Shown piece after piece: positions 1 to 8,823 of a stretch of 64,000 bases of DNA (position 1 is the first letter of the stretch; each line of letters starts with the position of its first letter). Source of the stretch: Spirochaeta sp. (GTDB lineage: Bacteria; Spirochaetota; Spirochaetia; DSM-27196; Alkalispirochaetaceae). The DNA lies in contig SLRR01000190.1 in assembly GCA_007130865.1 (NCBI GenBank), positions 1 through 64,000 of the forward strand, given 5' to 3'. Made by a program: the position numbers and the translations under genes. Below the pieces are notes generated by a model. The model was not told the origin of the DNA. It did not search any database and worked only from the letters and a program-made list of their open reading frames with translations.

Positions 1-7
1 ACGATCG

Positions 8-39
8 GTGCTGTACGAACCGCTCCGGAGGACGTAGAA
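8..39. repeat. 32-bp direct repeat, left copy (GTGCTGTACGAACCGCTCCGGAGGACGTAGAA)
   Basis: Exact match to 1450-1481; brackets the ATPase gene. Confidence 0.95.
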
Positions 40-60
40 CCTGCAAACATACGAGATGAT

Positions 61-129
61 GCGGCGAAACGGTAGCGTAAACTTTGGCGAAATGGTAGCG
101 TAAATCGTGGCGGAATGGTAGTGTAGCGA
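61..129. repeat. Three imperfect 23-bp tandem iterons (consensus about TGGCGAAATGGTAGCGTAAAYYN)
   Basis: gcGGCGAAACGGTAGCGTAAAct / tTGGCGAAATGGTAGCGTAAAtc / gTGGCGGAATGGTAGTGTAGcga read directly. Confidence 0.85.
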
Positions 130-137
130 GGGACGAA

Positions 138-1409
138 ATGAACTACCAGCGACGTGTTGTCGACGATGAACTGGATGAGATTCTTCAGGAACTACCGGCG
201 GTTGCACTGGAAGGTCCACGGGGCGTCGGAAAGACCGCGACAGCGCACGAACGGGCAAGGACGGCGGTTTATCTCGATGATCCGGTACAGCGGGCGATCG
301 TTGAAGCCGATCCGCGTTATGTCCTCAAAGGGGATCCACCTGTCCTGATCGATGAATGGCAACGCGTTCCAACGATCTGGGATGCGGTCCGGCGGGCTGT
401 GGACCGTGGGGCTCCGCCGGGAAGCTTCATTCTTACCGGCTCGTCCGGGCCCGCCACTGCTCCGTCTCATTCCGGGGCGGGACGTATCGTCCAGTTGCGA
501 ATGCGCCCCATGAACCTCTTTGAACGAGGATTGAGTTCTCCCTCCGTGAGCTTGATGCAACTCTTGGAGGGTGATGGTGTCGAAATCGGCGGGCAAACTG
601 AGTTAACGCTGCAGGAATACGTGAATGAGCTGGTAGCTACCGGATTCCCCGGTATTCGTCCGCTTACGGGACGTGCTTTTCGTATGCAGATGGACGGCTA
701 TCTTCAACGGGTCATAGATACAGACTTCGAGGAACAGGGGGTTGTGGTGCGCCGTCGCGAGACGTTGTACCGCTGGTTGACAGCGTTTGCGGCGGCAACG
801 GCGACCACCGCATCTTTTGAGAAAATTCGAGACGCCGCAACAGCAGGTCACGGAGAAAAACCCGCAAAGACGACAACACAGCCGTATCGTGACGTTCTTG
901 AACGTCTCTGGTTGTTGGACGATCTCGCTGCATGGTTGCCGTCACGGAACCGGTTGCACCGTCTATCCCAGTCGCCCAAGCACCATCTGGCTGATCCGGG
1001 TCTCGCAGTCCGGCTGCTCGGACTCGATGCAACGGCTCTTCTATCGGGCAAGACCCAGGACCCGATCGTACCCAGGGACGGGGCGTTGCTTGGCAACCTC
1101 TTTGAATCACTGGTTACCCAGAGCGTACGCGTTTTTGCTCAGGCGGCGGAGGCGCGGGTTTACCATTTTCGCCAGCACAGTGGACGTCGGGAGGTGGATT
1201 GCATCGTCGAGCGCGGTGACGGTCGTGTGATCGCTATTGAGGTGAAGCTCAGCCCCGCAATCGACGATGAGGATGTTCGGAACCTCTTGTGGCTGCGCGA
1301 TCAGCTGGGGGATAAGCTGATCGATTGTCTGGTCATTACAACTGGCCCCGCAGCGTATCGACGGAACGATGGAATTGCGGTTGTACCCGCAGCACTTCTG
1401 GGCAAATAG
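138..1409 (+). CDS. AAA-family ATP-binding protein with DUF4143-type C-terminal region
   Basis: P-loop GPRGVGKTATA, Walker B-like VLIDEWQRVP, FILTGSS motif, C-terminal nuclease-like REVDCIVERGDGRVIAIEVK. Confidence 0.85.
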   Translation: MNYQRRVVDDELDEILQELPAVALEGPRGVGKTATAHERARTAVYLDDPVQRAIVEADPRYVLKGDPPVLIDEWQRVPTIWDAVRRAVDRGAPPGSFILTGSSGPATAPSHSGAGRIVQLRMRPMNLFERGLSSPSVSLMQLLEGDGVEIGGQTELTLQEYVNELVATGFPGIRPLTGRAFRMQMDGYLQRVIDTDFEEQGVVVRRRETLYRWLTAFAAATATTASFEKIRDAATAGHGEKPAKTTTQPYRDVLERLWLLDDLAAWLPSRNRLHRLSQSPKHHLADPGLAVRLLGLDATALLSGKTQDPIVPRDGALLGNLFESLVTQSVRVFAQAAEARVYHFRQHSGRREVDCIVERGDGRVIAIEVKLSPAIDDEDVRNLLWLRDQLGDKLIDCLVITTGPAAYRRNDGIAVVPAALLGK

Positions 1410-1449
1410 GCGTCCCGGTTTGCGATCGCGCTTATGCAGCGGCAAACTC

Positions 1450-1481
1450 GTGCTGTACGAACCGCTCCGGAGGACGTAGAA
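1450..1481. repeat. 32-bp direct repeat, right copy
   Basis: Exact match to 8-39. Confidence 0.95.
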
Positions 1482-1502
1482 TCGAGCGTGAGGAGTAATC
1501 TT

Positions 1503-2495
1503 ATGAGCACGATCGTTCGATGGGGAGTTCTCGGAGCGGCAAAGATCGGCCGGGAACACCTGTGTCCGGCTATTCACCTGAGCGAGCGTGGGGTGTTTTC
1601 CGCGCTGGCGACGCGGTCGCGTGACAAAGCGCAGCCCTTCATGGACAGCTATCCCGGGCTGAAGGTGCACGAGAGTTACGATGCCCTTCTGGCGGATCCG
1701 GAGATCGACGCGGTGTATATCCCGCTACCCAACAACATGCACGTGGAATGGACGCAGAAAGCGCTCGACGCGGGTAAGCACGTTCTGTGCGAGAAACCGA
1801 TCGCGCTCCAGGCGGGTGAGATTGATACGCTGATCGCCGCCCGGGATCGGACCGGCCTGGTTGCTGCAGAGGCGTTCATGGTGACGCACCACCCGCAATG
1901 GCATTTCGTGCGGGATCAGGTGCGCAGCGGCGCGATCGGACGCCTCCAGTTTGTGCAGGGGGCGTTCTCATTCGACAATGCCGCCGAACCGGACAATATC
2001 CGCAACCGCGCCGATGTGGGCGGCGGTGCGTTGCGGGATATCGGCGTGTATCCCTCCGTGACGACGCGGTTTGTAACGGGGCAGGAGCCGTTGAACGTTC
2101 AATCCGCGATCGAGTGGGACCGGGGTATCGACGCCACCGCCACAGTACTGGCACGGTTCCCGGACTTCACGCTGCAGTTCTACTGCTCCATGCGGCTCGG
2201 CGCCCGGCAGGAGATGGTGTTTCACGGAGATGAGGGCTTTGTCCGCGTGACCGCTCCCTTCAACGCCGGCCTTTACGACGGGGAGACGGTCGAGATCCGC
2301 CGCAATGATGGAATAACCACGACCAGACGGTTCCTCAACGCCCAGCACTACCTGCGGCAGATCGAGGCGTTCAACCGGAGCGTTCTCGACGGTGATCCCT
2401 TTCCCTGCACCCTGGAGTTCTCCCGGGACAACCAGGTGATGATCGATATGATCTACGCGGCCGCCGGTGGGGAGGGAGCCGGCGCATCGGCTTGA
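1503..2495 (+). CDS. Gfo/Idh/MocA family oxidoreductase
   Basis: WGVLGAAKIG, CEKPIAL, GGGALRDIGVYP motifs. Start moved from 1434 to ATG 1503 behind GAGGAG. Confidence 0.85.
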   Translation: MSTIVRWGVLGAAKIGREHLCPAIHLSERGVFSALATRSRDKAQPFMDSYPGLKVHESYDALLADPEIDAVYIPLPNNMHVEWTQKALDAGKHVLCEKPIALQAGEIDTLIAARDRTGLVAAEAFMVTHHPQWHFVRDQVRSGAIGRLQFVQGAFSFDNAAEPDNIRNRADVGGGALRDIGVYPSVTTRFVTGQEPLNVQSAIEWDRGIDATATVLARFPDFTLQFYCSMRLGARQEMVFHGDEGFVRVTAPFNAGLYDGETVEIRRNDGITTTRRFLNAQHYLRQIEAFNRSVLDGDPFPCTLEFSRDNQVMIDMIYAAAGGEGAGASA

Positions 2496-2514
2496 GCCGG
2501 TAGAGGAATACCCT

Positions 2515-3465
2515 GTGCAACGGATTCCCCGGATCCTGGCCGTCGTCTTTGGACTGCTGTTTATCGTGAGTCTCGTTTACTCGGTGCAGACGACGCTCTC
2601 GCTCTCCCGAACTGTTTCCTCCGCGGAAATGGACTCGGATTCCCGGGATCTGCACGTGGCGGTATTCATTCCGGAAGCCCCCGCTCAGTTTATCGATCGC
2701 GTGATTACCGGCGCCCGGGAAGCGGCGGCAGCACACGGTGTGGCGCTTACCGTACACGCGATCGACGCGGACGCGCTGGCGCTGCGCATGGCAAAGTATT
2801 CCGGGATCGACGGGGCAATTCTTTACCCGTCCATGGGGGAGGCCGAGACGCGGCGACGCCTGGACGAACTGCACCGCGCCGGTATTCCGGTGGTTCTGAT
2901 CGAACACGGCGTAGCGGACGAGTCACCCTGGACGTTCGTGGGAACCAATAACTTTGACGTGGGCCGACGGATCGGCGAACTCGCGTCTGGTGGTGACGAC
3001 CCCGCGCACCTGGCGGTGGTCTACAGCGAGAAATCGCCCGGCGTGATCGCCGAGAAAGAACTGGTGGAGCTGGGGATAAATACCGTTCTTGGGGCGCGGC
3101 TCGCGGCTCCGGTTATCCGGAAGTCCACCGGTCTCAACCCGCTGGACGCGGAAAACCTTACCTACCAGATACTGCGGACGATGCCCCACGTCAACACGAT
3201 CGCGTTCACCGATACGGCGGACACGCTCGCGGCGATCCAGGTGATCATCGACCTGAACCTCGTGGGTACCGTCCGCGTGGTCGGTTTCGGGATCACCGAG
3301 ACGATTCAGGATTACCTCGATCGCGGTATCCTGGTCGGTACGATCGTTGTCAATCCGGTGCGGATCGGGTCGGAAGCGGTGAAAGCCCTGAGCGGTCTGA
3401 TCCGGGAAGGGCACTCGCCGGGGTACATCGACACCGGCGTTGAGATCATACGGGGGCGGCCGTGA
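2515..3465 (+). CDS. Membrane-anchored periplasmic sugar-binding-type protein (probable sensor subunit)
   Basis: N-terminal uncleaved-looking TM (ILAVVFGLLFIVSLVYSV) then a LacI/PBP1-type domain (AVFIPEAPAQFIDRVITGAREAAAAHG; FVGTNNFDVGRRIGEL). Stop overlaps kinase start. Confidence 0.7.
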   Translation: MQRIPRILAVVFGLLFIVSLVYSVQTTLSLSRTVSSAEMDSDSRDLHVAVFIPEAPAQFIDRVITGAREAAAAHGVALTVHAIDADALALRMAKYSGIDGAILYPSMGEAETRRRLDELHRAGIPVVLIEHGVADESPWTFVGTNNFDVGRRIGELASGGDDPAHLAVVYSEKSPGVIAEKELVELGINTVLGARLAAPVIRKSTGLNPLDAENLTYQILRTMPHVNTIAFTDTADTLAAIQVIIDLNLVGTVRVVGFGITETIQDYLDRGILVGTIVVNPVRIGSEAVKALSGLIREGHSPGYIDTGVEIIRGRP

Positions 3466-4952
3466 CCCGGTTCCGGAACTCTCTGCGAACGCGGTTGCTG
3501 CTCTCCTCCGTGGTGGGACTCGCGTTCATCATCGTCTCCACCACGTACGTTCTCTTCGCGACGCTGCGGTTTCAGCAGGTAGTGAACGACCAGTTCCGGA
3601 TGGAGCGATACTTTCAGGACCTCCAGCGGGAGGTGGTCGCTATCCGGGAACCGCTGGTGGAGTACCTCTCAAGCCGATCCTCCGCGGCGCTGGCCAACCT
3701 GCTCGTGGAGGAGCAGATCCTTCGCAGTATGATTCCCGAGGAGCGTGCCGTCGCGGACGATCTCCTCACTCTTTCGAGTCGGGAGATCTTCTTTCTGCTG
3801 GAGTCGTACCTGGACATGATGCACGAGGCGATCGCCCTGAAGCGGGCTCGAGCGATCGAAGAATACACCGCGCTGTACGAGACGATGCACCAGCTCAATA
3901 TGCACATCACTGAGCAGATCGACCGGGTCAGCCTTTACGGATTGCGCCGGGAGCTCACCAATTACGAACAGCTCCTGGAAACGTCACGGCAGCTGCTATT
4001 CTGGAACCTCTTTGTTCTGGTTTCCGCGTTCATGACCGCGGTGTTTCTCATTTTTATCGCGATCAAACGTATAACCGACCCGATGCAGCGTCTTGCACAG
4101 ATGGCGGGCGAGCTCTCCTCGGGAAACTTTGACGTAGAGGATATACGCGTAAAGGCTGTTACCGAGGTGGGTACGGTGATCAGCGCGTTCAACACTATGA
4201 AGCACGATATCCGCCAGTACATCGCGGAGATCAACAAGCAGAAACAGATCGAACAGGGATACCTCGCGGAGAAAGTGCGGAACCTCAAGATGGAACAGTT
4301 GCTCAAGCGCATGGAGATGTACACCCTGCAGGCGCAGATGAACCCCCACTTCCTCTTCAACACGCTCAACACCGGTGTCCAGCTGGCGATCACCGAGGAG
4401 GCGGAACAGACCGCGGACTTCATGGAGAATCTTGCCAAGTTCTTCCGCCACAACATTCGCGTGCGGGACCTGGTGGTTCCTCTGCGCCACGAGATCGAGG
4501 GGCTCGAATCGTACCTCTATATTCTGCGCATTCGCTTTCCCCGTTCGCTGGAACTGACTCTGGAAGTTCCGGAGGAACTGCTCGACTCGTGCCGCGTACC
4601 TGCCCTGATCCTGCAGCCGCTGGTGGAGAACTCCGTGATTCATGCGTTCAAGGGGATCGACCGGAATGGAGCGATCGAGATCAGGGTTGGACGGGAAGAG
4701 GATGTGGTATTTCTCTCGGTGCGCGACAACGGCGTGGGGATTCCTGCGGCGGTAGCGGATCGACTGCTTCACCGCGATGCTCGCGACCCCGACCATACCT
4801 CCAAGGTTATGGGTTTGAAAAACGTGATACAGCGGCTGCATTTCTTCTTTCCAGCGCTGCCGGACGTGGTAGCGATCAATAGTGAGCCGAACGAAGGAAC
4901 GGAGGTGCGGATCCGACTCGATACGAGGGTAGAAGCGTGTATTCCATCCTGA
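3462..4952 (+). CDS. Sensor histidine kinase, YesM/LytS type
   Basis: Two TM segments, HAMP-like region, QAQMNPHFLFNTLN phosphoacceptor motif, HATPase N/G boxes. Confidence 0.9.
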   Translation: MTRFRNSLRTRLLLSSVVGLAFIIVSTTYVLFATLRFQQVVNDQFRMERYFQDLQREVVAIREPLVEYLSSRSSAALANLLVEEQILRSMIPEERAVADDLLTLSSREIFFLLESYLDMMHEAIALKRARAIEEYTALYETMHQLNMHITEQIDRVSLYGLRRELTNYEQLLETSRQLLFWNLFVLVSAFMTAVFLIFIAIKRITDPMQRLAQMAGELSSGNFDVEDIRVKAVTEVGTVISAFNTMKHDIRQYIAEINKQKQIEQGYLAEKVRNLKMEQLLKRMEMYTLQAQMNPHFLFNTLNTGVQLAITEEAEQTADFMENLAKFFRHNIRVRDLVVPLRHEIEGLESYLYILRIRFPRSLELTLEVPEELLDSCRVPALILQPLVENSVIHAFKGIDRNGAIEIRVGREEDVVFLSVRDNGVGIPAAVADRLLHRDARDPDHTSKVMGLKNVIQRLHFFFPALPDVVAINSEPNEGTEVRIRLDTRVEACIPS

Positions 4953-6433
4953 TCGTCGACGACGAAGAACCGGTTCTGGAGAGTTATACCTACATGATCC
5001 GGAACGGCGATCTCGATCTCGAGGTGTGCGGTGCCGCCCGTTCCGGCAGCGAGGCGATAACGCTCGCCCGCGAGTCCCGTCCCGATATCGTAGTGATGGA
5101 CATCGCGATGCCCGGCATGGACGGTCTGGACACGATTCGGGAGCTGCGGAAGATGTACCCGGATGCGCTCTACATCCTCTCCACCGCGTACGAACGCTTC
5201 GACCTCGCGCAACGGGCGATTCCACTGCGCGTCTTCGAATACCTGGTGAAACCGGTCTCGCGACGGCGGTTCCTGGAGACGATGATCCACGCCACGGAAG
5301 TCCTGGAGAAACGGCGGAAGGACGTCACTCCTGGTGAGGTGGGCCGGGATGAGGAAGATTTTTTACTCCTGCTCACGTGGAAAACGTTCGATCCGCAGGA
5401 ATGGAACCGATACCGTGAAATGCTGCGGTTTTCCTCCGACTTCGGCCGGGTCCTGGTGATCGCACTTGACTACGTGCCGGAATCGCAGTCGCGCGAAGAA
5501 GCGCGGGCGCGGATTACCGGCAAACTCGAGCGGCGATTCCGCATTTTTTTCACGGATCATATGGGGTATCTCCTGTTGTTCATCCCGGAGACGACCGACA
5601 CCGAGGAAGGACTCGACCGGTATGTACGAGAGAGCATTCGCCCTCTCGCGACGGAGAACCTTCGGTTCAGGGTCGGTCTTGGTGACAGGCGACAGTACAA
5701 CGAGCTATACCTCTCCTACGAGCACGCTCTGCAGGAGATTGCCCGCGTCGCCGGGGACCCGGAACAGGAGGAAGACCGGTTCTTCCTGCAGATGCGTTAC
5801 CTGGTTGCCCGGGCGCACGCCGATGGTGATCTCTGCGAACGGTGTCGCGAGCATTGTGAACGGGAGTTCGTACGGTTGCCATTTCCGGTTGCCCGGTCGC
5901 GCATGATCGTGCTCTTTACGCTCTTGCTGGAAGACCTGGCGGTCCGGTCCGGGCGGGAGCAGGCGGATCTCCTTCTCCGCCGTATCGGCGATCCCGCCCG
6001 CGCGATCACCGCGATCGAAAATCGCCGCGACTGGGACGCCTGGGCGGGTCGAGCGCTGCGCCTGTTGCTGGAGTACAGCACGAAGCTGTCCCTCGACAGG
6101 TATCCCGCGCCCCTGCGTTCCGCGATAGCGTACATCGACTCGGAGTTCCAGAGGGAGATCAACCTCAAGAGTCTCGCCGAGTACTGCAGCGTGTCGTCGG
6201 GATACCTTTCCCGATTATTCTCGGAGCACTTGAATACGACGTTCAACGACTATCTGAATAACACCAGGATAGAAGCGGCGGAACATTACCTGGTCGAGGG
6301 GAAGCTCTCGGTCAAGGAAATCGCCTACCGGACAGGATATAACGATCCCAACTACTTCAGCCGGATTTTCAAGAAATACAAGGGATTATCACCAACCTCC
6401 TATCTCTCGAGAAAGGGAGCCCATGCGGAATAG
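4937..6433 (+). CDS. Response regulator, YesN type (REC plus AraC HTH)
   Basis: SILIVDDEEPV and DIVVMDIAMPGMDGL receiver; C-terminal AraC HTH SVKEIAYRTGYNDPNYFSRIFKKYKGLSP. Confidence 0.92.
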   Translation: MYSILIVDDEEPVLESYTYMIRNGDLDLEVCGAARSGSEAITLARESRPDIVVMDIAMPGMDGLDTIRELRKMYPDALYILSTAYERFDLAQRAIPLRVFEYLVKPVSRRRFLETMIHATEVLEKRRKDVTPGEVGRDEEDFLLLLTWKTFDPQEWNRYREMLRFSSDFGRVLVIALDYVPESQSREEARARITGKLERRFRIFFTDHMGYLLLFIPETTDTEEGLDRYVRESIRPLATENLRFRVGLGDRRQYNELYLSYEHALQEIARVAGDPEQEEDRFFLQMRYLVARAHADGDLCERCREHCEREFVRLPFPVARSRMIVLFTLLLEDLAVRSGREQADLLLRRIGDPARAITAIENRRDWDAWAGRALRLLLEYSTKLSLDRYPAPLRSAIAYIDSEFQREINLKSLAEYCSVSSGYLSRLFSEHLNTTFNDYLNNTRIEAAEHYLVEGKLSVKEIAYRTGYNDPNYFSRIFKKYKGLSPTSYLSRKGAHAE

Positions 6434-7499
6434 ACGCAAAACGATGCTTGTACTCGGCCTGATCCTGGCAGGGGGTATCGCTACGATGATCGTTCTGATG
6501 GTCGCTAGCGGAAGATTGGCCGGCGGCGAGCCCGCGGATCGCGAAGAAGGGATCACGATCGGGTTTTCCGTGGCCACGGACACGTTCATCATCGAGCGCT
6601 GGAACAAGGATATCAAGATATTCACCAGCGCCGCCGGAGAACTCGGCGCGGATGTGATCCTCCAGATGTCCGCCGGTGGTACCCAGGCGCAGATCGACCA
6701 GATCCGTTTCCTCCTGGACCAGGATATCGACGTGCTGGTGATCCTGCCGCACGATACGGATATGCTTGCCGGCGTCGTCCGGATGGCCAACGAGAAACGG
6801 GTGCCGGTGATCAGCTACGACCGGTTGATCCAGGGAGTCCCGGTAACCGCGTACATCTCCTTTGACAACGAGGAAGTGGGAAGACTTTTTGGGCGGGCCC
6901 TCACGGCGGAAGTGCCTGTAGGAAACTACCTGATCGTTAACGGATCCGTGCGGGATGACAACAGTTACCGCGTCAACAGCGGGTTGTGGGAGGTCCTCGG
7001 TCCCTACGTCAATTCCGGACAGATCTCAATCGTGGACGAGATCTGGCTCGAGGCGTGGAGTTCCGATGAGGCCGCGGAACGGATTCGCGAGGTACTGGAG
7101 CGCACCACCGATATCGACGCGATATCTGCCGGCAACGACCAGATCGCCAACGCGGCGATCCAGCTTCTCGCGGAGCGACGCATGGCCGGTGAAGTTGCCG
7201 TGGTGGGACAGGATGCGGATCTGCTCTCCAGCCAACGAGTTGTGGAAGGGCTGCAGCTCATGACCGTGTACAAACCGATCCAGAGGCTGGCGACCCGTGC
7301 TGCCGAAGTGGCGGTAGGTATCGCCCGGGACAAGGTCCCCGCGCCGGATCGGTTTGAGGACAACAGCAGCGATACGCCGATACCGTTCTATATGGAGGCG
7401 CCTCGAGCGGTGTTCTCCTGGAATATGGACGAGACGATCATCCGCGACGGATTTCACAGCGCCGACGATGTGTACCGGACGACATCTGGACAAAATTGA
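6423..7499 (+). CDS. Membrane-anchored XylF-like sugar-binding protein
   Basis: N-terminal TM (TMLVLGLILAGGIATMIVLMVA), XylF-type TIGFSVATDTFIIERWNKD, VPVISYDRLI, AGNDQIANAAIQ, VGQDAD. Confidence 0.8.
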   Translation: MRNRRKTMLVLGLILAGGIATMIVLMVASGRLAGGEPADREEGITIGFSVATDTFIIERWNKDIKIFTSAAGELGADVILQMSAGGTQAQIDQIRFLLDQDIDVLVILPHDTDMLAGVVRMANEKRVPVISYDRLIQGVPVTAYISFDNEEVGRLFGRALTAEVPVGNYLIVNGSVRDDNSYRVNSGLWEVLGPYVNSGQISIVDEIWLEAWSSDEAAERIREVLERTTDIDAISAGNDQIANAAIQLLAERRMAGEVAVVGQDADLLSSQRVVEGLQLMTVYKPIQRLATRAAEVAVGIARDKVPAPDRFEDNSSDTPIPFYMEAPRAVFSWNMDETIIRDGFHSADDVYRTTSGQN

Positions 7500-7635
7500 T
7501 GTCATCTATGTGCTGATTCGACAGCCGGAACGGGAAGGCTGTTCAACTCCGTGCGATTCATTGCACCATTTTCCTGTAGCGTCCGCGTACGGGCCGGGTG
7601 ACAATCTGATACATCACACACAAAGGAGTGTTTTT

Positions 7636-8739
7636 ATGAGACGAATTGTTGTATTGTCACTCGTTCTTCTACTCGCGGCGGGCATGGTATTTGCCGGCGG
7701 CCGGGGAGAAGCAGCCGGACTGGATATCGGTCTCGCGATGCCTGAGACGCACGTGGAACGCTGGCAGATGGACGGCGCTGCCCTTCTCGAAGGTGCGCAG
7801 CAAGCCGGTTACCGCGCGGAAGTCACCTACGGCGATGCCGACCAGGGACGCCAGAACCAGCAGATCCAGGACTTCATCACCAAGGGCGTCAAGCTGCTGA
7901 TTATTGGAAACATCAACGAGGGCGTTAACTCCGTAGTCCGGGAAGCGGCCGAAGAGGGGATCATCGTGATCGCCTACGACCGGCTTATTACCGGATCCGA
8001 CGCGTACGATTACTACATCACGTTTGACAACTTCCAGGTCGGTGTTTTTCAGGGACGCGCGATTGAAGAAGCACTTGATCTTCCCAACGTTTCCGCCTCT
8101 GATCCGAAGGTCATAACGCTGTTCGCGGGATCGCCCACGGACAACAACGCGAACTTTTTCTTTGATGGTGCGATGTCGGTGTTGCGACCCTACGTCGAGA
8201 GCGGAGCTCTTGAGATCGTCGGTCCCGCGCCGCTGCGCTCCTCGGATGCCGCATTCACCCGGATCGCCACTGAAAACTGGCGCGCCGACGTGGCCAAAGC
8301 GCGCATGGAGAACCTCCTGAGCGCCGACGCGCGCGACGTAGTGCTCGACGCTGTACTCGCTCCGAACGATACGCTCGCCCGGGCGATCATCGAAGCGCTC
8401 GCGGCGGACGCCAAGTACGACACCACCGAGAAGCTGCCCGTAGTTACCGGACAGGACGGTGAGATCGCGTCTGTTCAGGCTATCCGTGACGGTCGGCAGT
8501 ACATGACGGTGTTCAAGGATACCCGCAACCTGGCGGCGGCGGCGATCCAGCTCGCGGACGCGCTGCTTTCCGGGCAGGATACCCCTGCGATCGACGGTGC
8601 ACGGCTCGATACCGAGACATACGACACCGGTCTCAAGGTAGTGAACTCCTACCTCCTGGAACCGATCAACGTTACTGTGGACAACTATCGCGAGGTGATG
8701 ATCGACAGCGGATACTACTCCGCGTCCGATATTGACTGA
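7636..8739 (+). CDS. ChvE-type multiple-monosaccharide ABC transporter substrate-binding protein
   Basis: Signal peptide MRRIVVLSLVLLLAAGMVFAGG; IGLAMPETHVERWQMDG; AGSPTDNNANFFFDGAMSVLRPY. Start refined from 7354 to ATG 7636 (AGGAG upstream). Confidence 0.85.
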   Translation: MRRIVVLSLVLLLAAGMVFAGGRGEAAGLDIGLAMPETHVERWQMDGAALLEGAQQAGYRAEVTYGDADQGRQNQQIQDFITKGVKLLIIGNINEGVNSVVREAAEEGIIVIAYDRLITGSDAYDYYITFDNFQVGVFQGRAIEEALDLPNVSASDPKVITLFAGSPTDNNANFFFDGAMSVLRPYVESGALEIVGPAPLRSSDAAFTRIATENWRADVAKARMENLLSADARDVVLDAVLAPNDTLARAIIEALAADAKYDTTEKLPVVTGQDGEIASVQAIRDGRQYMTVFKDTRNLAAAAIQLADALLSGQDTPAIDGARLDTETYDTGLKVVNSYLLEPINVTVDNYREVMIDSGYYSASDID

Positions 8740-8769
8740 CGGAACGTTTGACGTCACGATTTTTACGAT

Positions 8770-8801
8770 ATACCCCGGTCGGCCGGACGAGGCCGGGGTA
8801 T
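8770..8801 (+). promoter_or_regulatory. Intercistronic stem-loop between binding-protein and ATPase genes
   Basis: ATACCCCGG (8770-8778) pairs with CCGGGGTAT (8793-8801), 14-nt loop; no U-tract. Confidence 0.7.
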
Positions 8802-8823
8802 TGGTTCTACGAGGACGGACGAT

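Noticed and set aside
3996-5290. Minus-strand ORFs (409 and 173 aa) opposite the kinase/response regulator
   Set aside because: Antisense frames without motifs; sense genes have full catalytic motifs.
7521-7542. Short inverted repeat ACAGCC...GGCTGT before the ChvE-like gene, considered as a terminator
   Set aside because: 6-bp stem without a U-tract; insufficient evidence.
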